From CAZOWL01 sp964583605 (lineage in GTDB: Bacteria; Pseudomonadota; Gammaproteobacteria; Chromatiales; Chromatiaceae): 56,323 bases of DNA. A program made the translations under genes and the position numbers. Each line of letters begins with the position of its first letter. Position 1 is the stretch's first letter. The notes beneath the pieces are model-generated. The model did no database searches. It saw nothing but the letters and a program-made list of their open reading frames with translations, and had not been told where the DNA came from. Below, one piece after another: positions 26,174 to 36,126 of this stretch. The DNA is taken from assembly GCA_964583605.1 (NCBI GenBank), contig CAZOWL010000016.1:1-56323 (forward strand), in the 5' to 3' direction.

Positions 26174-26611
26174 GTGAGCGGGACACGCGTGAGCTTCTAC
26201 AGCCTCGCCGATGGTGCCCAGGGCGATCGTTTTCAGCTGACATGCCGGCTTGTCGAGCGGATCTATGCCAAGGGCCTGCGCCTGTCGATCGAGGCTGGCT
26301 GCGAGGACGAGGCGCGCCACTTGGATCGCCTGCTCTGGACATTCCGTGATCAGAGCTTCATTCCGCACGGCATCCAGGGCGAGACGGACGCCGAGCTGAC
26401 ACCGGTTGTGATCGCCTATGGCAAAGAACCGATTGACGACAGGCCCGTCTTGATCAACCTGACGATGGCCGTGCCGGACTCCTATGACCGCTTCGAGCGG
26501 CTCTGCGAGGTCGTCGATCATGACCCCGAGATCCGCGCGGCGGCCCGCGAGCGCTATCGCTACTATCGCAGCCAAGGCGCCTCGCCGGACCACTACCAGA
26601 TCGCTCTGTAG
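26174..26611 (+). CDS. holC: DNA polymerase III chi subunit
   Basis: HolC protein of about 145 residues that links the clamp loader to single-strand-binding protein. The N-terminal RVSFYSL and the block AGCEDEARHLDRLLWTFRDQSFIPHG are typical, as is VLINLTMAVPDSYDRFERLCEVVD. The GTG at 26174 is preferred, seven bases after the pepA stop; an internal GTG five codons later is a possible alternative. In many relatives valS follows holC; here a peptidase gene on the opposite strand follows instead. Confidence 0.93.
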   Translation: MSGTRVSFYSLADGAQGDRFQLTCRLVERIYAKGLRLSIEAGCEDEARHLDRLLWTFRDQSFIPHGIQGETDAELTPVVIAYGKEPIDDRPVLINLTMAVPDSYDRFERLCEVVDHDPEIRAAARERYRYYRSQGASPDHYQIAL

Positions 26612-26654
26612 GTGGTCGTGCAAACGGGCGCCAAGATCCTCCCGATCCTGCCGG

Positions 26655-28601
26655 TCAGCGGACCTCGGCCGTGCTCCCCTCGATCGGCTGCAAAGGCTCG
26701 GCCCGTCCGCCCAGGTGCTTGGCGAGGAACTGCTCGATGCGCGCATTGGCGTCGAGCCGGTTCGCGGGACGTGCGAACCCGTGGCCCTCATCCGGGAAGA
26801 CGATGTAGGTGACCGGCAGGTCTTTCGCCCGCATCGCCTCGACGATCTGATTGGACTCGGCGATCTTGACGCGTGGGTCGTTGGCGCCCTGCAGGACCAT
26901 CAGGGGCGCTTCAATCTGGTCGATATGGAACAACGGCGAGATCCGGCGGTTGAGCGCTTCATCGCTCTCGACATCGCCGACGCGGAGGATCAGCTCGCGC
27001 TTTGCTGGAGCCCAATAGGGCGGGATCGACTCGAACAAGGTCTTGACGTTGGACGGGCCGACCACGTCGACCCCGCAGGCGTAGAGCTCTGGCGTGAAGG
27101 CCAGGCCCGCGAGCGTTGCATACCCGCCGTAGGAGCCGCCGAAGATGCCCACGCGCTCGGCGTTGGCGATGCCCTCCTCGATAGCCCATTTGACGGCATC
27201 GGTCAGATCGTGCTGCATGTCGCCGACGCCCCATTCCTTATTGCCGGCGTTCAGGAAGGTCTTGCCGAAGCCAGTCGATCCGCGGAAGTTGACCTGCAAC
27301 ACGGCATACCCACGGTTGGCGAGCCATTGCGCCTGGGGGTCCAGCCCCCAGTAGTCGCGGGCCCAGGGGCCGCCGTGCACGAGCAGCACCAGCGGGAGCT
27401 TCTTGGGCTCGATCCCGGGTGGCAGCGTGAGGTAGGCGGGCAGGGTCAGCCCGTCGCGGGCCGTGATCTCGATGGGACGCATCTCTGCGAGCCGGTAGTC
27501 GGCGAGCTCAGGGCGCGTGACGAAGAGCCGCTCGGCGTGGCGCTGCCCGCGGTCGTAGAGATAGAAGGCTGTCGGGCCATCGTCGGGCTCGTAGGCGACA
27601 ATCCAGCGATCGTCTGCCAGGGTCCGATCGCCGATCGATAGACTGCCGCCGGTGACGCCGCGCAGGTACTCGAAATCCTCGCGAATGCGCTCATCGAGCA
27701 CCTGCCATCTGGGCTTCAGATAATCGAATTCGACGGCCTGGACCCGGTGCTCGGTTGGGTGAATGACCACCGAGCTGATATCGCTCTTCGGATCGTGCGC
27801 CAATTGGTCGACGACCTTGCCGGTTTCGGTGTCGATCATCACGAGCCGTGTCGTGTCGGACTCAAGAGAGCTCGTGACATAGAGCCGGTCACCGTCGGCA
27901 TTGAACCCGAAGGCGCCGCCATTCTCGCCGAACGGGAGACGCAGCAGCTCGCGCCAGGGTTGGTCTTCGGCGCTTCTTACACGAATCATGGTGTCGCCGG
28001 TCTCGGGATCGGTGGCCTCGGCCGCGCGAATGCGAAAGTCGGCATCGGTGAGCCAGCCGGTGACGTCGCCGGGATTCTCGGTGTCAAGGCGGATGTCGCC
28101 GGTCGCGAGATCGATGCGATGCATGTCGAATACGCTCGGATCCCTCTTGTTCAGACCGATCAACACCTCGCCCGGGTGCTCTGGATCGGTGATCAGGTTC
28201 TCGGCCCGCACCTGCTCGAAGGGCGTCAGGTTGCGGACGCTGCCACCCTCGAGATCGACCACGAAGAGCTGCCAGTTTTCATCGCCCCCCTGATCCTGCA
28301 GATAGAGGATGCGCTGCCCGTCTTCGGTCCAACCGTACCGTCGGATACCGCGGAGCTGATCATTCGTGACCTGTCGGGGCGCGGCACTGCGATTGGCCGG
28401 CTGGACCCAGACGTTCAGTACGCCGTCGGGCGACGGTGCCAGCCAGCTCAGATGGTGTCCATCGGGTGAGATGCGCCCGAGGGTCCGAGTCGGGTTGCCG
28501 AACAGCACCTCGCGCGGGATCAGCTTCGGCAGTCCCTCAGCGGCTTGGATCGGTGCGGCGAAGCTCATCGCAAGGAGCGGGATCAGGAGGTGCTGGGGCA
28601 T
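26655..28601 (-). CDS. Secreted S9-family prolyl oligopeptidase-like peptidase
   Basis: 648-residue serine peptidase. A signal peptide is likely (MPQHLLIPLLAMSFAAPIQA, cleavage after residue 20). Residues 40-380 form a beta-propeller (ISPDGHHLSWLAPSPDG and similar blade motifs), followed by the alpha/beta-hydrolase domain with catalytic Ser490 in GGSYGGYAT, Asp575 in GANDPRV and His607 in DEGHGF. Such enzymes are acylaminoacyl- or dipeptidyl-peptidases, here probably periplasmic. It is transcribed alone and converges with holC. Confidence 0.93.
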   Translation of the reverse strand: MPQHLLIPLLAMSFAAPIQAAEGLPKLIPREVLFGNPTRTLGRISPDGHHLSWLAPSPDGVLNVWVQPANRSAAPRQVTNDQLRGIRRYGWTEDGQRILYLQDQGGDENWQLFVVDLEGGSVRNLTPFEQVRAENLITDPEHPGEVLIGLNKRDPSVFDMHRIDLATGDIRLDTENPGDVTGWLTDADFRIRAAEATDPETGDTMIRVRSAEDQPWRELLRLPFGENGGAFGFNADGDRLYVTSSLESDTTRLVMIDTETGKVVDQLAHDPKSDISSVVIHPTEHRVQAVEFDYLKPRWQVLDERIREDFEYLRGVTGGSLSIGDRTLADDRWIVAYEPDDGPTAFYLYDRGQRHAERLFVTRPELADYRLAEMRPIEITARDGLTLPAYLTLPPGIEPKKLPLVLLVHGGPWARDYWGLDPQAQWLANRGYAVLQVNFRGSTGFGKTFLNAGNKEWGVGDMQHDLTDAVKWAIEEGIANAERVGIFGGSYGGYATLAGLAFTPELYACGVDVVGPSNVKTLFESIPPYWAPAKRELILRVGDVESDEALNRRISPLFHIDQIEAPLMVLQGANDPRVKIAESNQIVEAMRAKDLPVTYIVFPDEGHGFARPANRLDANARIEQFLAKHLGGRAEPLQPIEGSTAEVR

Positions 28602-28951
28602 CGAATTGAGTCCTCAAGTTGACTGGTTGGGCGAGCGATTCCGGCTTACCCCAGAGTCGGTCCGGTCATGATCGGTCTCAAGGACGCGACGGGATCTCGA
28701 AAACTGCCGAACAGCGGTGCCGGGAGACGTTTGCGAGTGGATCACGACTGGAAGGTTGCGCAGATCTTGGCGCTCGCAGACCTCTCCCCATCTCATACCC
28801 TGACCCTCGCTGCGTGTTTCGCACGGCCTGGCGAGTACTCTAGATGTGCGCGCTCGGCGCGGCAAGTGAGGGCTCGAGAAGTGGAGCGATCTGAGCGGCG
28901 CGCAGTAAGGTACTCGATTGGGGGCGCTTGATTGGGGGCGGTTGTTGCGGC
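28602..28951. other. Intergenic stretch without a recognised gene
   Basis: About 350 bp upstream of the S9 peptidase gene. Short open frames occur on the plus strand, but their translations are arginine-rich and have no matching ribosome binding site. It probably holds the peptidase promoter. Near the right end there is a short tandem duplication, TTGGGGGCG, at 28918 and 28931. Confidence 0.45.
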
Positions 28952-29164
28952 TCAGGGCACCTCAACCAGGCCTTGGCAGGCCACGCAGCGCACGGCGCCG
29001 GGGACGTGCTGGCGGCGGGCGGGCGGGATCAGATCGCCGCAATTGAGGCAGTGGGCGCGCCCGAGACGCGTTTGGGTGCTGCGCCGGATCTGCTCCACTC
29101 GCAGCGCAACCTCTTGCTCCACGTGCGCCTGAGCCATGTCAAGTATGTCGGCCGATCGCTCCAT
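28952..29164 (-). CDS. Small DksA/TraR-type zinc-finger protein
   Basis: 70-residue protein with the C4 zinc finger of the DksA/TraR family: HCLNCGDLIPPARR followed by RCVACQGL. The N-terminal part is a short helix (DILDMAQAHVEQEVALRVEQIRR), much shorter than the coiled coil of DksA, so it resembles TraR or YbiI rather than DksA itself. TraR-type proteins bind the RNA polymerase secondary channel; whether this one does is inference. The ATG at 29164 follows GGAGG at normal spacing. It is divergent from the phosphoketolase gene, with repeat copy 8 between them. Confidence 0.85.
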   Translation of the reverse strand: MERSADILDMAQAHVEQEVALRVEQIRRSTQTRLGRAHCLNCGDLIPPARRQHVPGAVRCVACQGLVEVP

Positions 29165-29280
29165 CCTAACCTCCTCAATTGACTCTGAAAGGTCGAGGAG
29201 AGTTTGCGCGATCGATGTTGCGGCATGATGACTAGCACCGGGAATCGATCACATCTGTCATGCAGCGATCACATTTGCCC

Positions 29281-29407
29281 GCTAACGATCATGGGGCGAG
29301 GCGAGCCACCCCCGACCATGAAACGTCGCCTCGCCCCTGATCGTTCCCTCACCCCAACCCTCTCCCAGAAGGCGAGGGAGCGAACGTGCTGCGCGAATTT
29401 CATGGTA
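29281..29407 (-). repeat. Dispersed 128-bp repeat, copy 8 (best hairpin)
   Basis: Orientation-B copy. It has the clearest inverted repeat of the set: the left arm at 29284-29304 and the right arm at 29326-29345 pair over 20 bases with one bulged T, around a 21-base loop. The second half contains CCCTCACCCCAACCCTC and the small palindrome CTCCCAGAAGGCGAG. The copy ends 41 bp before the phosphoketolase ATG and 24 bp before its AGGAGG, so the promoter of that gene is either inside or beyond the repeat. Confidence 0.92.
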
Positions 29408-29447
29408 AAGTTACAACTCATCGCGTCAAGATTAGGAGGAATCGCTC

Positions 29448-31841
29448 ATGGCTACACCGGCCACTCAGCTCCGTTCCGCCGAAGGTCCTTTGACGCAGGA
29501 GGCCCTTGCCAAGATCCATGCCTATTGGCGTGCCTGCAATTACCTCGCGGTTGGCATGATCTATCTGCGGGACAACCCGCTGTTGCGCGAGCCGCTGAAG
29601 GCTGAGCACGTCAAGAACCGGCTCCTCGGGCACTGGGGGGCCAGCCCTGGCCTCTCGTTCATGTATGTGCACCTCAACCGCTTGATCCTCGAGCAGGATC
29701 TGAGCGCCATCTTCCTCGCCGGCCCTGGTCACGGCGCGCCGGGCGTGCTCGCGCCGGTCTACCTCGAAGGCACCTACTCGGAGATCTACCCGGACAAGAG
29801 CGAGGACGAGGAGGGCATGCGCGCCTTCTTCAAGCAGTTCTCCTTCCCGGGTGGGATCGGCAGTCACTGCACACCCGAGACGCCAGGCTCGATCCACGAG
29901 GGTGGTGAGCTCGGTTACTCGATCTCTCACGCCTTCGGTGCTGCCTTCGACAATCCCGACCTGCTGGTCGCCGTGGCCGTTGGCGACGGTGAGGCGGAGA
30001 CGGGCCCCCTCGCCACCTCCTGGCATTCGAGCAAGTTCCTGCACCCGATCCGCGATGGCGCTGTCCTGCCTATCCTCCATCTCAACGGCTACAAGATAAA
30101 TAATCCGACGCTGCTTGCGCGGATCCCGCGCGAGGAGCTCGAGAGTCTGTTCCGCGGCTATGGCTGGACGCCGCATTTCGTCGAGGGCGATGAGCCGCAG
30201 GCGATGCATCAGCAGATGGCGGCGACGATGGACCAGTGCCTGACCGAGATCCGCACGATCCAGGGCGCGGCGCGCTCCTCGGGTGAGGCGACCCGCGCCC
30301 ATTGGCCGATGATCGTGCTGCGCACGCCGAAGGGCTGGACGGGACCCGGTGAGGTCGACGGGCGCAAGGTCGCCGATTTCTGGCGTGCCCACCAGGTGCC
30401 TCTCGCTGGAATCCATGAGAATCCCGAGCACCTGAAGCAGCTCGAGAAGTGGCTAGAGAGCTACGGGCCTGCGGAGCTGTTCGACGCCGATGGCCGGTTG
30501 GTGTCGGAGTTCAAGGCGCTCGCGCCCAAGGGCAGCCGGCGTATGAGCGCCAACCCGCATGCCAACGGCGGCCTCGTGCGGCGGGCCTTGCGGATGCCCG
30601 ACTTCCGCCTGTATGCCCAGCCTGTGCCTAAGCCGGCGCAGATCACCGCGATGAATACGAGGCCGTTGGGTGCGCTGCTGCGCGACGTGATGGCGAAGAA
30701 CATCGACAACTTCCGCGTCTTCGGCCCCGACGAGAATACCTCGAACAAGCTGGATGCCATCTACGAGGTGAGCAAGAAGCTGTGGCTCGCCGACTACAAG
30801 CCCGAAGACGCCGATGGCGGTGAGCTCTCGCCGGACGGGCGCGTCATGGAGATGCTCTCCGAGCACACCTTGGAGGGCTGGTTCGAGGGCTATGTGCTTA
30901 CGGGGCGGCACGGGTTCTTCGCCACCTATGAGGCCTTCGCCCACGTCATCGACTCGATGTACAACCAGCACGCGAAATGGCTCGCGATCTGCGAGGCAAT
31001 CCCCTGGCGCGCGCCTATCTCCTCGATCAATCTCTTGATCACCTCGACCGTATGGCGCCAGGACCACAACGGCTTCACGCACCAGGATCCCGGGTTCATC
31101 GATGTCGTCGTCAACAAGAACCCGGAGGTCACCCGAATCTATCTGCCGCCGGACGTCAATTGCCTGTTATCAACCGCTGATCACTGCCTGCGCAGCCATG
31201 ATGACATCAACGTGATCGTCTGCGACAAGCAGGCCCACCTGCAGTACCTGGACATGGACGCCGCCATCAAGCACTGCACCAAGGGGCTCGGTATCTGGGA
31301 CTGGGCGAGCAATGATCAGGGCTCTGAGCCCGACGTCGTCATGGTCGGCTGCGGCGATATCCCGACCAAGGAGGCGCTGGCGGCCACGGCCCTGCTGCGC
31401 GAGCATTTCCCGTCGCTCAAGATCCGCTTCATCAATGTCGTTGACCTGTTTCGGATGACGCCCGAGACCGAGCATCCGCACGGACTCTCGGATCGGGATT
31501 TCGACAGCCTGTTTACGAGAGACCGGCCGATCATCTTCAATTTTCACGGCTATCCCTGGCTGATCCACCGGTTGGCGTACCGGCGCACCAATCATGCGCA
31601 TCTGCACGTGCGCGGCTACAAGGAGCGCGGCAACATCAATACGCCGCTGGAGCTGGCGATCGAGAACGAGATCGACCGCTTCAGCTTGGCGATCGATGTG
31701 ATCAATCGCGTGCCGGAGCTCCAGGTCGCCGGCGCCCATGTCAAGGAGCGGCTGCGCGACATGCAGATCGACTGCCGCAACTATGCCCACGAGCACGGCA
31801 TCGACAAGCCGGACGTGGCGAGCTGGACTTGGCCGTTCTGA
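29448..31841 (+). CDS. xfp: Xylulose-5-phosphate/fructose-6-phosphate phosphoketolase
   Basis: 797-residue thiamine-diphosphate enzyme that splits xylulose 5-phosphate (or fructose 6-phosphate) with inorganic phosphate into acetyl phosphate and a shorter sugar phosphate. Typical segments are YLRDNPLLREPL, GHWGASPGLSFMYVHLNRLI, GPGHGAPGVLAPVYLEGTY and GGELGYSISHAFGAAFDNPD, with the diphosphate site region AVGDGEAETGPLATSWH. The C-terminal domain ends RNYAHEHGIDKPDVASWTWPF. The length is standard. The ATG at 29448 follows AGGAGG. The gene stands next to glycogen phosphorylase, suggesting a route from stored glycogen to acetyl phosphate. Confidence 0.96.
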   Translation: MATPATQLRSAEGPLTQEALAKIHAYWRACNYLAVGMIYLRDNPLLREPLKAEHVKNRLLGHWGASPGLSFMYVHLNRLILEQDLSAIFLAGPGHGAPGVLAPVYLEGTYSEIYPDKSEDEEGMRAFFKQFSFPGGIGSHCTPETPGSIHEGGELGYSISHAFGAAFDNPDLLVAVAVGDGEAETGPLATSWHSSKFLHPIRDGAVLPILHLNGYKINNPTLLARIPREELESLFRGYGWTPHFVEGDEPQAMHQQMAATMDQCLTEIRTIQGAARSSGEATRAHWPMIVLRTPKGWTGPGEVDGRKVADFWRAHQVPLAGIHENPEHLKQLEKWLESYGPAELFDADGRLVSEFKALAPKGSRRMSANPHANGGLVRRALRMPDFRLYAQPVPKPAQITAMNTRPLGALLRDVMAKNIDNFRVFGPDENTSNKLDAIYEVSKKLWLADYKPEDADGGELSPDGRVMEMLSEHTLEGWFEGYVLTGRHGFFATYEAFAHVIDSMYNQHAKWLAICEAIPWRAPISSINLLITSTVWRQDHNGFTHQDPGFIDVVVNKNPEVTRIYLPPDVNCLLSTADHCLRSHDDINVIVCDKQAHLQYLDMDAAIKHCTKGLGIWDWASNDQGSEPDVVMVGCGDIPTKEALAATALLREHFPSLKIRFINVVDLFRMTPETEHPHGLSDRDFDSLFTRDRPIIFNFHGYPWLIHRLAYRRTNHAHLHVRGYKERGNINTPLELAIENEIDRFSLAIDVINRVPELQVAGAHVKERLRDMQIDCRNYAHEHGIDKPDVASWTWPF

Positions 31842-31954
31842 ACCGACGACCGCGTGTCGAACGGCCAAGGCGCCAGGGACAATGAAGCGACGAGAACGGG
31901 CGGTCTGTCTCGGCCGCCCGCGCGGGGTGGAGGGACCAGCATGAGCCACCGGAT

Positions 31955-34432
<2,478 letters not shown>

Positions 34433-34446
34433 AGAGACACCCACAC

Positions 34447-34695
34447 ATGACGCCGCTTGAGAAGGTCGAGGCGCTGTACGCCGAGCTTGTCGACTGGTAC
34501 GGCGAGGGTAGTGACCGCGAGACGCGCGCCGCCGCCAAGCTACTGATGGTCGCACTGCTGAAGCTGAAAGAGCATGGCGGCATCGGTTGGCAGGGCCTCG
34601 TCGATGAATACCTGCTGATGTTGCGGAATGACCCCGAGCGCTTCCAACGAATGCTGGAGGCCAATCGGGGCGAGAGCAAAGACTGGCCGGCCTGA
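34447..34695 (+). CDS. Small helical hypothetical protein after glgP
   Basis: 82-residue acidic protein, MTPLEKVEALYAELVDWYGE onward, predicted all-helical, without cysteine pairs or a signal peptide. It begins 14 bp after the glgP stop and likely shares its transcript. I do not recognise the family. Its position suggests a role with glycogen breakdown, but this is context only. The open frame runs further upstream into glgP, so the ATG at 34447 is chosen. Confidence 0.7.
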   Translation: MTPLEKVEALYAELVDWYGEGSDRETRAAAKLLMVALLKLKEHGGIGWQGLVDEYLLMLRNDPERFQRMLEANRGESKDWPA

Positions 34696-34798
34696 GACTG
34701 CCCGTTGTCTCCTTGATTGCCCGAGATGCGGATCGATCGATTCGCTGCAGGCGAGTGCCCCCAGGGAATCCCCCCGCCAACTACCGAAGGAGCTCCTG

Positions 34799-35845
34799 AT
34801 GCGTGCTGTCCGTTTGTTTCACCCGCTGTCGCTCGTCGTTGCCGCGCTGGCGCTGGCGGCTGTGGTCCAGCCGCTCCGGGCCGCCGATGTGGTCCGGCTG
34901 AACGGTGCTGGGGCCAGCTTTCCAGCGCCGCTGTACCAGCGATGGTTCCGCGACTATTTCCTCAGTCACCCAAGCGTGCATGTCGATTACCAGACAATTG
35001 GCAGTGGTGCCGGCATCGCGACTCTGGCCGAGGGGCGGATCGATTTCGCTGGCTCCGATCAGCCCATCAGCGCTGAGGAGGCCGAGGCGATCGACGCGGG
35101 AATCGTGCAATTCCCGATGACGGCCGGTGCGGTCGTCATGGCCTACCATCTCCCGGGCATCGATGATCTGAAGCTGTCCCGCCAGGCCATCGCCGGGATC
35201 TTCCTCGGCCAGGTGGCGCGGTGGAACGATCCACTCATTGCCGCCTCGAACACCGGCGTGGAGCTGCCCGATCTGCCGATCACCGTCGTCGCGAGGGCCG
35301 ACTCGAGCGGTACCTCCTATGTCGCCACACGCCACCTGAGCGCCATCAGCGAGGAGTTTGCCGAGGCAGTCGGCACGACGATGAAGCCGGTCTGGCCGGA
35401 GGCCCTCAAGGAGCGGGGTGCGTTGATTCGCGGCCAGGGCAACGGCGGAACGGCTGCCTATATCAAGGCGGTTCCGGGGGCCATCGGCTATGTCCAGTAT
35501 GCCTACTCGTACCTCCCCGGCATGCAAATGGCGTCGCTGCAAAACCAGGCGGGCGAGCTCGTTCCCCCGCGGAGCGATACGTTCGAGGCCGCCGTGCAGT
35601 CGTTCCGCGCGGAGCTCGACCTGAGCCAGGTCGCCGATCCCCGAGGTGCCGGGGCCTATCCGATCTTGACGCTGTCCTGGATCATCGTGCGCAACGACCT
35701 CGAGGAGGCGAAGGCCCGGGTACTCAAGGACGTCCTGCGCTATGGTCTCACTGAAGGACAAGACGTGGCGGAGCGACTCGGCTATATCCCCCTAACCGAG
35801 GAGTCCATCCGCGGCATCCTGAAGAAGATCGAATCCCTCGACTGA
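34799..35845 (+). CDS. pstS: PstS-type periplasmic phosphate-binding protein
   Basis: 348-residue substrate-binding protein of the PstS family. A signal peptide is present (hydrophobic residues 8-26, cleavage after ALRA near residue 28). The mature N-terminus LNGAGASFPAPLYQRW, then TIGSGAGIATLAEGRIDFAGSDQPIS and ADSSGTSYV, are the phosphate-binding elements of the family. The ATG at 34799 follows GGAG. No pstC, pstA, pstB or phoU is adjacent; it is an orphan binding protein next to two enzymes that consume inorganic phosphate. Confidence 0.93.
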   Translation: MRAVRLFHPLSLVVAALALAAVVQPLRAADVVRLNGAGASFPAPLYQRWFRDYFLSHPSVHVDYQTIGSGAGIATLAEGRIDFAGSDQPISAEEAEAIDAGIVQFPMTAGAVVMAYHLPGIDDLKLSRQAIAGIFLGQVARWNDPLIAASNTGVELPDLPITVVARADSSGTSYVATRHLSAISEEFAEAVGTTMKPVWPEALKERGALIRGQGNGGTAAYIKAVPGAIGYVQYAYSYLPGMQMASLQNQAGELVPPRSDTFEAAVQSFRAELDLSQVADPRGAGAYPILTLSWIIVRNDLEEAKARVLKDVLRYGLTEGQDVAERLGYIPLTEESIRGILKKIESLD

Positions 35846-35980
35846 TCGCCGTGATGCATGCGAGGTGGTCCGCGGGTGTTCGCCGGGGGCCAGCTCTCGC
35901 TCTGCAACCAGCCCTTACCGTTCTGGCCGCTATGCACTAGTCTGAGACGTTAATCGCGCTCGACGCGCAGGCGACGTCCA

Positions 35981-36110
35981 GCTAACGATCATGGGGCGAG
36001 GCGAGCCACCCCGGACCATGAAATGTTGCCTCGCCCCTGATCGCTCCCTCACCCTCACCCTAACCCCGACCCAGAGGGCGAGGGAGCGAATGTGCTGCGC
36101 AGATTTCATC
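35981..36110 (-). repeat. Dispersed 128-bp repeat, copy 9 (expanded variant)
   Basis: Orientation-B copy. Its C-rich half is altered to CTCCCTCACCCTCACCCTAA followed by CCCCGACCCAG, an expansion of the CCCTCA unit not present in the other copies. The arm pair is intact. It ends 17 bp before the ATG of the patatin-like gene and only about three bases before its AGGAGG, so it is within the leader of that gene. Confidence 0.88.
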
Positions 36111-36126
36111 TGCAGGAGGCTCGGGC

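Noticed and set aside
29418..30431. 337-codon minus-strand frame in the phosphoketolase gene
   Set aside because: Antisense to the thiamine-binding region of a clear enzyme gene; no motif.
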